Positions 1 through 6,824 of a stretch of DNA of 13,120 nucleotides are shown in pieces. Under the pieces are notes generated by a model. It was not told where the DNA came from. It was given only the letters and a program-made list of their open reading frames with translations, and searched no databases. The translations under genes and the position numbers were made by a program. Within the stretch, counting starts at the first letter, position 1. Every line of letters begins with the position of its first letter. Source of the stretch: Flavobacteriales bacterium (lineage in GTDB: Bacteria; Bacteroidota; Bacteroidia; Flavobacteriales_F; PHOS-HE28); the NCBI GenBank assembly GCA_025455765.1, contig JALOLX010000013.1, positions 1-13,120 on the forward strand. The letters are read 5' to 3'.

Positions 1-1
1 A

Positions 2-796
2 TTCCACGCCTACCTCACTGCGGCCCGTGAACAGGTGACCACTACGCATGGCCGCGGTCTGTTCGTGGACCTGCACGGACACGGCCACCAAGTGCAGCGC
101 TTGGAGCTGGGCTATCTGCTCTATGAAGATGAACTAGCCTGGAGCGATGCTCAGCTCAACAGCACGCAGGCCATCAACTGGAGCAGCCTGCGGCATCTGG
201 CCACCAACAACCAGCAGGACTTGGACCACGCTGATCTTCTCCGTGGCCCGCAGGCCTTGGGCACCCGTCTTGCGGAACGGGGCTACCCGAGCGTTCCCAG
301 CCAGCAGGACCCGTTCCCCTTACCCGGCCAGCCCTATTTCAGCGGCGGGTACAACACGGTGGAACATTCCAGCTACCTGGGCGGCAGCGTCGATGGCGTG
401 CAGGTGGAGTGCAACTTCTCTGGGGTGCGTGATACCGGCACCAACCGCACCCGCTTCGCTGACAGCCTGCGCGTGGCACTGGAGGAATACCTCACCGCGC
501 ACTTCTTCGGAGATCAGCACTGGCTCATGTGCAGTCCTACCGCGTTGGTGGAACGACCGATAGAGGATGAACTGCACATCGCACCGACGCTGGTAGTGGA
601 TCTTCTGCACCTGACCCTGCCGCCGGACGCGCAGTGGCTGGCCGTGATGGATGTGCAAGGCCGAACAGTGCGGGAATGGTCATCGCCAGCTGGCCGAGCC
701 ACGCTGGACCTGAGCGGGATACCGCCGGGCACCTACACCGCCGTGCTGCAACGGGCCGAAGGAGCCATGCAGCGACGGCGCTTCGTGAAACAATGA
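2..796 (+). CDS. Secreted N-formylglutamate amidohydrolase-like hydrolase with T9SS tail (5' partial)
   Basis: The reading frame is open from base 2 without a start, so the gene begins upstream; a GTG at 35 is in frame but internal, because the coding-like sequence continues before it. In-window residues 23-29 (DLHGHGH), 34-40 (LELGYLL), 95-100 (GYPSVPS), 113-119 (FSGGYNT) and the VQVE segment near 133-136 match the pattern I know from N-formylglutamate amidohydrolase-like secreted enzymes, which are zinc hydrolases of amide bonds; His and Glu in these motifs are candidate metal ligands. Residues about 190-264 look like a type IX secretion C-terminal sorting domain: a beta-rich module with MDVQGR (216-221), LSGIPPGTYTAVL (237-249) and a basic end RRRFVKQ. 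The usual PNP motif at the start of such tails is degenerate (IAPTLVVDLL). Together these predict an exported, surface-attached or released hydrolase. The substrate is not certain: a peptide, formyl-amino acid or other amide could fit. Confidence 0.7.
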   Translation, partial: FHAYLTAAREQVTTTHGRGLFVDLHGHGHQVQRLELGYLLYEDELAWSDAQLNSTQAINWSSLRHLATNNQQDLDHADLLRGPQALGTRLAERGYPSVPSQQDPFPLPGQPYFSGGYNTVEHSSYLGGSVDGVQVECNFSGVRDTGTNRTRFADSLRVALEEYLTAHFFGDQHWLMCSPTALVERPIEDELHIAPTLVVDLLHLTLPPDAQWLAVMDVQGRTVREWSSPAGRATLDLSGIPPGTYTAVLQRAEGAMQRRRFVKQ

Positions 797-876
797 CCTC
801 CCCTCCAGGCGCTGGGATCCCACGCTGGATCGTGGACGAAAGGTGACGCGCCGCCCCCAGCCCGTACCGCACCTCG

Positions 877-884
877 TACCTTCG
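877..884 (+). promoter_or_regulatory. Candidate Bacteroidota -7 box (TACCTTCG) for the serC operon
   Basis: TACCTTCG differs from the Bacteroidota -7 consensus TAnnTTTG at one base and ends 20 bases before the serC ATG. No clear TTG -33 element is visible at the expected distance upstream. Support comes from similar boxes before 4911 and 5959. This is a motif match only. Confidence 0.4.
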
Positions 885-904
885 CGGCGCCAACCGAACG
901 CCCC

Positions 905-1993
905 ATGAACGTCGCCACCACCAAGAAGGTCCACAACTACAGCGCAGGGCCTTGCATCCTTCCCCAGGAAGTGTTCCAGCAGGCCGCTCAGGCCATCCTC
1001 GACTTCGAGGGCAGCGGCCTCAGCATCCTGGAAATGAGCCACCGCAGCAAGCCCTTCGAGGCCGTGATGGCCAAGGCGCAGGGACTGGTGAAGGAACTGC
1101 TCGGTGCGCCCGAACACTACCAAGTGGTGTTCCTCGGCGGCGGCGCCAGCCTCGGCTTCCACATGGTGCCGTTGAACTACATGAAGGTGGGCGGCAAGAG
1201 CGCTTATGTGAACACCGGTGAGTGGGCCACGCGCGCCATCAAGGAGAGCAAGCTGGTGGGCGACACCCAGGTGCTGGCCAGCAGTGAGGACAAGAACTTC
1301 AGCTACATCCCCAAAGGCTTCCAAGTGCCGGCCGATGTGGACTACTTCCACTTCACCAGCAACAACACCATCTTCGGTACGCAGTACAAGCAGTTCCCGA
1401 AGAGCGCCGCACCGCTGATCTGCGATATGAGCAGCGACATCTTCAGCCGCCCGGTGAACGTATCCGACTTCGCGTTGATCTATGGCGGCGCCCAGAAGAA
1501 CATGGGCCCAGCCGGTGCCACCGTGTACCTCTTCGATCCCGAGCGACTGGGCCATACAGGCCGGAAGTTGAGCCCCATGCTCGACCTGAAGAACCACGGC
1601 TCCAAGGAAAGCATGTACAACACACCGCCGGTGTACGCCGTGTACGTCAGCATGCTCACCCTGGAGTGGATCAAGAAGATGGGTGGCGTGCAGGCCATGG
1701 AGCGTCGCAATGCAGAGAAGGCCGCTCTGTTGTACAACGCCATCGACCGCCTGCCGCTGTTCAATGGCACTGCCGCCGTGGAGGACCGCAGTGTGATGAA
1801 CGCCACCTTCGTGCTGAACGATGCCGCCTTGGAACCTGCCTTCGACGCCCTGTGGAAGGAGGCTGGCATCAGTGGGATCCGGGGCCATCGCAGCGTAGGT
1901 GGTTACCGCGCCAGCATGTACAATGCACTGCCCATCGAGAGCGTCCAGGTGCTGGTGGATGTGATGGAGCACTTCGCCCAAAAGAACGCTTGA
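905..1993 (+). CDS. serC: Phosphoserine aminotransferase SerC
   Basis: Class V, PLP-dependent aminotransferase of 362 residues, the normal family length. It converts 3-phosphohydroxypyruvate and glutamate to O-phosphoserine and 2-oxoglutarate in the cytoplasm; in E. coli the same enzyme (PdxF) also acts on the 4-phosphohydroxythreonine branch of PLP synthesis. Visible hallmarks are the N-terminal NYSAGPCILP (11-20), EMSHRSKPF (43-51), the phosphate-binding FLGGGAS loop (76-82), the PLP lysine K198 in YGGAQKNMGPAG (193-204), and the C-terminal substrate motif GHRSVGGYRASMYNALP (327-343). ATG 905 is chosen because the family N-terminus begins a few residues later; there is no Shine-Dalgarno, as is usual in this phylum. 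serA follows after 3 bases, so the two are surely cotranscribed. All key residues are intact. Confidence 0.97.
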   Translation: MNVATTKKVHNYSAGPCILPQEVFQQAAQAILDFEGSGLSILEMSHRSKPFEAVMAKAQGLVKELLGAPEHYQVVFLGGGASLGFHMVPLNYMKVGGKSAYVNTGEWATRAIKESKLVGDTQVLASSEDKNFSYIPKGFQVPADVDYFHFTSNNTIFGTQYKQFPKSAAPLICDMSSDIFSRPVNVSDFALIYGGAQKNMGPAGATVYLFDPERLGHTGRKLSPMLDLKNHGSKESMYNTPPVYAVYVSMLTLEWIKKMGGVQAMERRNAEKAALLYNAIDRLPLFNGTAAVEDRSVMNATFVLNDAALEPAFDALWKEAGISGIRGHRSVGGYRASMYNALPIESVQVLVDVMEHFAQKNA

Positions 1994-1996
1994 CCC

Positions 1997-2968
1997 ATGC
2001 GTATACACGCCAATGATGGACTGGCCGCCAGCGCGGTGGCTGCGTTGAAGGAAGAAGGCTTCACGGTGACCACGGACAACGTGCCACAGGAAGCGCTGGC
2101 CGACCATGTGAACAAGGAGAAGATCGATGTATTGCTCGTGCGCAGCGCCACCAAGGTGCGCAAGGACCTCATCGATGCCTGCCCGGGGCTGAAGCTCATC
2201 GGCCGTGGCGGTGTTGGCCTCGATAACATTGATGTGGTGCATGCCAAGAGCAAGGGCATTCCGGTGATCAACACCCCCGCTTCCTCATCCATCTCGGTGG
2301 CCGAACTGGTGATGTCGCACCTGTTCACCCTGATGCGCAGCCTGCACCTTTCCAACCGGCGCATGCCTGCCGAAGGGGCCACCAACTTCAAGTCGTTGAA
2401 GAAGGAGTATGAGAAAGGCTTCGAACTGCGTGGCAAGACCCTCGGCGTGATCGGATTCGGTCGCATCGGCCAATGGACCGCCCGCTATGCGCTCGGCTGT
2501 GGCATGCGCGTATTGTATGTGGACAACCACGCGACCGCTGAGGCGCTGGAGCTGGAGATCGGTGGCGTGAGCGTGCGCGTACCCGTGAAGATGGTGAGCC
2601 TGCGCGAGCTGCTGGAGCAGAGCGATGCCGTGAGCCTGCATGTGCCGGCCCAGAAGGATGGTCGTCCTGTGCTGGGCGCCACCGAGCTGGGCTGGATGAA
2701 GAACGGCGCCGTGCTGGTGAACACCGCCCGTGGTGGCAGTGTGGACGAGGACGCCTTGCTCGAGGCGTTGAAGAGCGGCAAGCTGCGCGCGGCCGGGCTC
2801 GATGTCTTCGTGAACGAACCTGAACCGCGCGCCGATATCCTGGCGCAGGCGAACATCAGCCTTACCCCACACATCGGCGCTGCCACGGCAGAAGCACAAG
2901 GTCGTGTGGGTGCCGAACTGGTGGACCAGATCATCAGCTGGCGTGAGAGCGCACAGGTGAAGGGATGA
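1997..2968 (+). CDS. serA: D-3-phosphoglycerate dehydrogenase SerA, short form
   Basis: D-isomer 2-hydroxyacid dehydrogenase of 323 residues that oxidises 3-phosphoglycerate to 3-phosphohydroxypyruvate with NAD, the first committed step of serine synthesis. Visible are the substrate-binding region RSATKV (49-54) and GRGGVGLDNID (69-79), the Rossmann motif GVIGFGRIG (150-158) with an acidic residue D176 at the end of the next strand (favouring NAD), and the catalytic set R245 (NTARGG), E274 (NEP) and H292 (PHIGAAT). The protein stops right after the catalytic fold, so it has no ACT or intervening regulatory domain; the serine feedback inhibition seen in long SerA proteins is therefore not expected from this chain. 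It could in principle act on another hydroxyacid, but its position directly after serC makes SerA the best call. The end overlaps the next start by 4 bases (ATGA). Confidence 0.95.
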   Translation: MRIHANDGLAASAVAALKEEGFTVTTDNVPQEALADHVNKEKIDVLLVRSATKVRKDLIDACPGLKLIGRGGVGLDNIDVVHAKSKGIPVINTPASSSISVAELVMSHLFTLMRSLHLSNRRMPAEGATNFKSLKKEYEKGFELRGKTLGVIGFGRIGQWTARYALGCGMRVLYVDNHATAEALELEIGGVSVRVPVKMVSLRELLEQSDAVSLHVPAQKDGRPVLGATELGWMKNGAVLVNTARGGSVDEDALLEALKSGKLRAAGLDVFVNEPEPRADILAQANISLTPHIGAATAEAQGRVGAELVDQIISWRESAQVKG

Positions 2969-4176
2969 TCGAGCTGCGGCCCTTCCGTGCCTGGCGCCCC
3001 ACGGCGGACAAGGCCCACCTGGTGGGGTCACGCTCCTACATCTCCTATTCCAAAGAAGAGCTTGCGGACAAGCTGGCGGGTAACCCGTACACCTTCCTGC
3101 ACGTCATCCACCCCGAAGAGAGCTCGCATCACCAGGGTACACGGGCCGAGCGCTTCGATCGCATCCGCACCGCCTTCAAGGGCTTCTGCGACGAGGGCAT
3201 CCTGGAGCGCGATCCTGAGCCCTGCATCTACGTGTACGAGCAACGGATGCGGGGCGGCGTGTCGCGCGGCATCATCGCCGGGGTGAGCAATGCCGCCTAC
3301 CGCGATGGACGCATCAAGGTCCATGAACAGACCCTCACCGCGCGCGAGAACCTTTTCGCTGAATACCTCGCACACACCGGCATCAACGCCGAGCCGGTGC
3401 TCCTCTGCACGCCGGACGGCACCGATTGGCCCGCCTTGCTCGAACCCATCGCGGCCACCCGCCCCGACCAGGACTTCACCACCACCGACCGCGTGCGCCA
3501 TCGCCTGTGGGCCGTGAGCGATGCCTTGGTACGGAAGCGCTTGCAGGAGGCCTTTGCGCATGTGCCGGCACTGTACATCGCTGACGGACATCACCGCATG
3601 GCATCCAGTGCACGCCTGTCCGAACAGACCGGCTCCACGGACGTGGATCCGCAAGCCTGGTGCCTGGCGTTCATCGTACCCAAGCCCGATCTGCACATCT
3701 ACAACTTCGACCGTGTCGTGGTCGATCTCGGGGACGATGCGCGTGCGTCCGTCCTGGACCGGCTCCGCTCCGAATTCGGGTTGGTGGCCTGCGCTGGACC
3801 TGAAGCGGCCCCTGGCGTGGTCGGTGTGCATTGCAGCGAAGGCTGGTTCCGTTTCGCCCTGGCGCCGGTGTTCAGCGACGATCCTGTGGCACAGCTCGAC
3901 GCCGATCGCCTGAGCGTGCAGGTGCTTGGTCCGCTGCTGGGCATCACCGATCTGCGCAGCGATCCCCGCATCCGCTTCGTTCCGGGTGCCGATGGTGTGC
4001 AGCCGCTGCAGAAGGCATGCAGCGTTCCAGGCAGGATGGGCTTCCACCTGCACCCCGTGGACTTCGCAGCGCTCAAAGCGGTGGCAGACACCGGTGGTAC
4101 CATGCCCCCCAAGAGCACTTACATTGAGCCCAAGCTCCGCAGTGGTCTGGTCATCTACTCGCTGGAGGATGCCTGA
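2965..4176 (+). CDS. DUF1015 family protein in the serine operon
   Basis: A 403-residue protein with the features of the uncharacterised DUF1015 family: an N-terminal LRPFRAWRP (4-12), KVHEQTLTARE (118-128), DRVRHRLWAV (175-184), the strongly conserved DGHHR (207-211), and the C-terminal block PPKSTYIEPKLRSGLVIY (381-398). It has no signal peptide or membrane segment, so it is cytoplasmic. Start and serA stop overlap as ATGA, implying translational coupling. From memory, DUF1015 genes recur beside serA/serC in several phyla, which points to serine or phosphoserine metabolism, but I know of no settled function. The DGHHR motif resembles conserved motifs of ParB/sulfiredoxin-fold proteins, a group that includes the free-serine kinase SerK; that link is only a suggestion. 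A role as the missing phosphoserine phosphatase, a serine kinase or a regulator would all fit the context. Confidence 0.93.
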   Translation: MIELRPFRAWRPTADKAHLVGSRSYISYSKEELADKLAGNPYTFLHVIHPEESSHHQGTRAERFDRIRTAFKGFCDEGILERDPEPCIYVYEQRMRGGVSRGIIAGVSNAAYRDGRIKVHEQTLTARENLFAEYLAHTGINAEPVLLCTPDGTDWPALLEPIAATRPDQDFTTTDRVRHRLWAVSDALVRKRLQEAFAHVPALYIADGHHRMASSARLSEQTGSTDVDPQAWCLAFIVPKPDLHIYNFDRVVVDLGDDARASVLDRLRSEFGLVACAGPEAAPGVVGVHCSEGWFRFALAPVFSDDPVAQLDADRLSVQVLGPLLGITDLRSDPRIRFVPGADGVQPLQKACSVPGRMGFHLHPVDFAALKAVADTGGTMPPKSTYIEPKLRSGLVIYSLEDA

Positions 4177-4846
4177 ACGGACCACCCTCGCGGAACGCTA
4201 TGCCGCTATGCGGAGCAGCCTTCCGCCCCATGTGAACTTGGTGGCGGTAAGCAAGACCCGCAGTGCCGAAGAGGTGCGTGCCTTGTACGACCTGGGCCAG
4301 CGTGCGTTCGGTGAGAACTATCCGCAGGAACTCCGCGAGAAGCAGCCCCTGCTGCCGACTGATATCGAATGGCACTTCATCGGGCATTTGCAGCGGAACA
4401 AGGTGAAGTACATCGCGCCCTTCATTCACCTGATCCACAGTGTGGACGGGCCGGAGTTGTTGGATGAGATCCATAAGCGCGCGGTGGCGGTCAACAGGCG
4501 CATCGGTGTCCTGGTACAAGTGCACATTGCGCAGGAAGAGACCAAACATGGGCTGGACCTCGAGGAGGCACGCGCACTGGTGCAGCACTGGGATCCCGTA
4601 CGCTGGAGCGCTTTGGAGCTGCGTGGAGCGATGGGGATGGCGAGCAACACGGAAGATGCGGCGCAGGTGGCCCGCGAGTTCACCGCACTGAGCCACTTGT
4701 TCCAGGCGCTGAAGAACGAAGTGGGTGCTGAACATCCGCGCTTCGACACCCTGAGCATGGGCATGAGCGGGGATGCCCCCATTGCGATCGCCGCCGGAAG
4801 TACGCTGGTGCGGGTGGGCACCGCCCTGTTCGGTCCGAGAACCTGA
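4169..4846 (+). CDS. YggS/PROSC-type PLP homeostasis protein
   Basis: A 225-residue single-domain protein of the alanine-racemase N-terminal (TIM-barrel) fold. This family binds PLP without known catalysis and keeps free PLP and PNP levels balanced. Visible are the PLP lysine K29 in LVAVSKTRS (24-32), FGENYPQEL (47-55), the family signature HFIGHLQRNK (69-78), LRGAMGMAS (151-159), SMGMSGD (196-202) and RVGTALFG (215-222) near the C-terminus. The open frame extends upstream inside the DUF1015 gene, but ATG 4169 gives the family's normal N-terminus and an 8-base overlap with the previous stop, so it is taken as the start. It closes the serC-serA-DUF1015 operon. Since SerC is PLP-dependent and can feed PLP synthesis, a PLP-buffering partner is sensible, though YggS proteins occur in many contexts. 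Confidence 0.95.
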   Translation: MPERTTLAERYAAMRSSLPPHVNLVAVSKTRSAEEVRALYDLGQRAFGENYPQELREKQPLLPTDIEWHFIGHLQRNKVKYIAPFIHLIHSVDGPELLDEIHKRAVAVNRRIGVLVQVHIAQEETKHGLDLEEARALVQHWDPVRWSALELRGAMGMASNTEDAAQVAREFTALSHLFQALKNEVGAEHPRFDTLSMGMSGDAPIAIAAGSTLVRVGTALFGPRT

Positions 4847-4881
4847 CAGGCAACCCGCGAACAGAATTCACGTCTACCGTG

Positions 4882-4889
4882 TACCTTGC
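4882..4889 (+). promoter_or_regulatory. Candidate -7 box (TACCTTGC) for the outer-membrane protein gene
   Basis: TACCTTGC lies 21 bases before ATG 4911, almost the same spacing as the box before serC. It fits the TAnnTT core of the Bacteroidota -7 element but not its last bases. The 64-base gap after the YggS gene contains no evident hairpin with a T-run, so readthrough from upstream is also possible. No convincing -33 TTG is seen. Confidence 0.35.
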
Positions 4890-4910
4890 AAGCATAATTC
4901 GCGGAACCCC

Positions 4911-5924
4911 ATGCGCGGAACTTTACTTTTTTCGTTGACCTTGCTTGGTGCAGGCTCAGCGTTGGCACAGCGTAATCTGGAGATCGGCATCAGCCCGGTG
5001 GTCACTCACTACCACGGCGATCTGGGCAACTACGACCGGGCCATGCAATGGAACGGACTGCGTCCCGGTATGCAGGTCACCTTCCGTGATTTCTTGAACA
5101 ACCCCAAGCGGTACGTCACCCGTTCGCTCACCTGCGAAGCCCGCATCAGCTGGTTCCGCGTGGGATATGATGAGCGTGCGCCCATCGCAGGCAAGGATGT
5201 CACGGACCTGAAGAACTACGGCCGTGGTCTGAGCTTCCGCAACGACCTCATCGGCGCCTCAGGTCACGTGGTGCTCAACGCCTACCGCGAACCCTTCACG
5301 CCCCTCTTCCAACAGCGCTTCTTCATGACCTTCCAGGTCGGGCTTGGCGTCTATCACGGACGTCCAAAGGCTGATCTGTTCCGTGGGGACATCGCCATTG
5401 AGAACCGCTATTACAGTTGGAGCACTGGAGAGCTCGGAAATGCGCCGGAAGGCACTCCGAATGCTCAGGTCGTAGAGCGCGACGGTCAATTCGAGACCGA
5501 TCTGTACAGCTGGATGACCGAAGGTGGCGCAGGAGGTCCGGAGACCGGGCGAACACAGCGGATCAGTCCCTGGCATGTGGGGGTGCCGATGGGCATGGGC
5601 ATCCGTTACATGCTCACCAAGCAGCTCAGCGCTGGCATGGAGTTCAGCTACATAATGTTCCTCGATGACATGATCGACGATGTGAGCGACCGCTATGCCA
5701 CCTATGACGAGATCGACGCTGTATACCCGGGCGACCCCGTACAGCAGGAACTGGCGCGTTACATCAGTGACCCCACCGGACGCGGAAGCAACGGCACCAC
5801 CAACCCGATCTTCACCAGTCCTCGCGGCAATCCCGGGCTGTTGGATTCCATCAGCTTCTTGAGCTTCGAGATCAGCTACAAGTTCAAGCGTCGCCCGGGG
5901 CGCCGCAGCTATGTGAGCATCTGA
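4911..5924 (+). CDS. DUF6089-like outer-membrane beta-barrel protein
   Basis: A 337-residue exported protein. Residues 1-20 form a classic signal peptide (hydrophobic LLFSLTLLGAG, cleavage after ALA or ALAQ). The mature part starts with alternating beta strands and a VVTHYHGDLGNY segment (30-41) like the GxxxYxGDL opening of Bacteroidota DUF6089 proteins, then has a conserved-looking central piece (FQQRFFMTFQVGLGVY, about 145-160), VPMGMGIRYML (223-233) and LSAGMEFSYIMFLDDMIDDVS (237-257), and ends with strands SFLSFEISYKFKRR (318-331). This layout predicts an 8-stranded or similar barrel in the outer membrane; homologues near cell-envelope genes are thought structural, with no enzyme activity known. 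ATG 4911 is chosen because it begins the signal peptide; the open frame upstream of it has no coding-like features. The family assignment is by recalled pattern. Confidence 0.82.
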   Translation: MRGTLLFSLTLLGAGSALAQRNLEIGISPVVTHYHGDLGNYDRAMQWNGLRPGMQVTFRDFLNNPKRYVTRSLTCEARISWFRVGYDERAPIAGKDVTDLKNYGRGLSFRNDLIGASGHVVLNAYREPFTPLFQQRFFMTFQVGLGVYHGRPKADLFRGDIAIENRYYSWSTGELGNAPEGTPNAQVVERDGQFETDLYSWMTEGGAGGPETGRTQRISPWHVGVPMGMGIRYMLTKQLSAGMEFSYIMFLDDMIDDVSDRYATYDEIDAVYPGDPVQQELARYISDPTGRGSNGTTNPIFTSPRGNPGLLDSISFLSFEISYKFKRRPGRRSYVSI

Positions 5925-5946
5925 CGCGAGTGCAGGTGCGAAGTGC

Positions 5947-5954
5947 GACCTTTG
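5947..5954 (+). promoter_or_regulatory. Candidate -7 box (GACCTTTG) for the HEAT/ACP/FkbH operon
   Basis: GACCTTTG matches seven of eight positions of a TAnnTTTG box (first base G instead of T) and ends only 4 bases before ATG 5959. If used, transcription would start at or just inside the start codon, giving a leaderless or nearly leaderless message. The 34-base gap after 5924 holds no visible terminator hairpin, so transcription may also continue from the upstream gene. Confidence 0.35.
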
Positions 5955-5958
5955 CGCC

Positions 5959-6501
5959 ATGAGCGCGAGCGGAACGAAGAACAAGCGGAGCGAGCTGGCA
6001 TTGGCAGCTCTGGCCAGCGGTGATGAGGAACAGGTCCTTGAAGCGCTTCAGCGCATCGGCACACATGGCGACTCCAGATCGATCGCACCATTGCTGCACG
6101 CCTGGGTCGCTCATCCTGCCGGTGAAGTGCGCGAACGCATCACCCGGATGCTGCATCAGGTAAAGGCGGCTGACAGCCTGTCCTCCTTGCTTGAAGCCTT
6201 GGACGACGATCGCTTGCTACCCGCTCGCGACCTCATCCTCAGCAGTATTTGGAGCGCTGGCCTTGATGCCCGAGAACACCTGGACCGGTTCGTGGACCTG
6301 GCCATCTCCGGTTCGGATGCCACCCTCTTCGAATGCCTGACCATCGTAGAGAACCAGGAGATCTGGCCGGAGCAAGCCGTTCGTCGTGGCCAAAAGCGCT
6401 TGGCCAAGGAATTGAACGGCAGTGCAACACCCTATCGCGAAGCCCTGCTGCGTTCCATGCACGATGCGCTCGCAGAACGCTTGGGATCGGTCACCAACTG
6501 A
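5959..6501 (+). CDS. Small HEAT-repeat-like helical protein
   Basis: A 180-residue protein without signal peptide or membrane segment, so probably cytoplasmic. It is almost all helix, with paired amphipathic helices spaced about 35 residues apart: about 12-47 (LALAALASGDEEQVLEALQR, then SIAPLLHAWV), 52-85 (VRERITRMLHQV, then SLSSLLEALDDD), 86-120 (ARDLILSSIWSAG, then LDRFVDLAI) and 121-160. This is the pattern of HEAT/ARM repeats, which act as protein-binding scaffolds; no enzyme motif is present. The N-terminus is basic (KNKR). It heads a tightly spaced gene set, with the acyl carrier protein starting 11 bases after its stop, so it could be a scaffold for the acyl enzymes or merely a housekeeping neighbour. 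The exact family and partner are unknown. Confidence 0.75.
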   Translation: MSASGTKNKRSELALAALASGDEEQVLEALQRIGTHGDSRSIAPLLHAWVAHPAGEVRERITRMLHQVKAADSLSSLLEALDDDRLLPARDLILSSIWSAGLDAREHLDRFVDLAISGSDATLFECLTIVENQEIWPEQAVRRGQKRLAKELNGSATPYREALLRSMHDALAERLGSVTN

Positions 6502-6512
6502 ACTGCGATCCG

Positions 6513-6824
6513 ATGAACAACACCGTTGCACCCACCGCAACAGCCCTCGCCACTGTGCTCACGCAGGTGCTGCAGGGCATGAACGAGATGCTGCCAGCGA
6601 ACGAACAACTGCCCACCGGTCCTGATGTGGTCCTCATGGGCGAGGGCGGTGTACTCGATTCGCTGGGCATAGCCAACTTCCTGGTCGCGTTGGAAGAAGC
6701 GGCAGAAGAGCGTTTTGGACAGCCACTGGCGCTGAGCGACAACGACCTCACCGACCTCTTCGCCGGACCTCCGCTGACACTCGCCACCCTCGCACAGCAC
6801 CTGGCCGATCGCATGGCCGGATGA
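6513..6824 (+). CDS. Stand-alone acyl carrier protein (phosphopantetheine-binding)
   Basis: A 103-residue acidic protein of carrier-protein type. The attachment serine is S50 in GVLDSLGIANFLVALEEAAEERFG, matching the (L)DSL signature at the start of helix II, followed by an amphipathic acidic helix and LTLATLAQHLADRMAG as the last helix. After activation by a phosphopantetheinyl transferase (not in this window), S50 would carry an acyl group as a thioester. The segment before the signature is about ten residues longer than in fatty-acid AcpP, so this is more likely a dedicated carrier than the housekeeping one. ATG 6513 is chosen because it gives a compact ACP; the frame opens further upstream inside the HEAT gene. 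Its stop overlaps the FkbH-like start (ATGA), which is strong evidence for a working pair. Confidence 0.9.
   Translation: MNNTVAPTATALATVLTQVLQGMNEMLPANEQLPTGPDVVLMGEGGVLDSLGIANFLVALEEAAEERFGQPLALSDNDLTDLFAGPPLTLATLAQHLADRMAG

Noticed and set aside
35..37. GTG as the start of the first gene
   Set aside because: The same frame continues upstream to base 2 without a stop, and this enzyme type needs more N-terminal sequence plus a signal peptide, so the GTG is an internal valine codon.
812..821. Short inverted repeat around GGATCC
   Set aside because: A 10-base palindrome is expected by chance at this length and has no partner copy or nearby mobile-element feature.
820..835. Hairpin CCACG-CTGGAT-CGTGG after the first gene, considered as a terminator
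   Set aside because: The stem is only 5 base pairs with flanking mismatches and no T-run follows, so it does not qualify as an intrinsic terminator.
680..2242. 520-codon open frame on the minus strand
   Set aside because: It is antisense to serC and serA, both of which have intact catalytic motifs. The translated product has no recognisable domain and is His- and Ala-rich as expected of a shadow frame.
3028..4185. 385-codon open frame on the minus strand
   Set aside because: It mirrors the DUF1015 gene, whose conserved blocks are clear on the + strand; the minus-strand product shows no family pattern.
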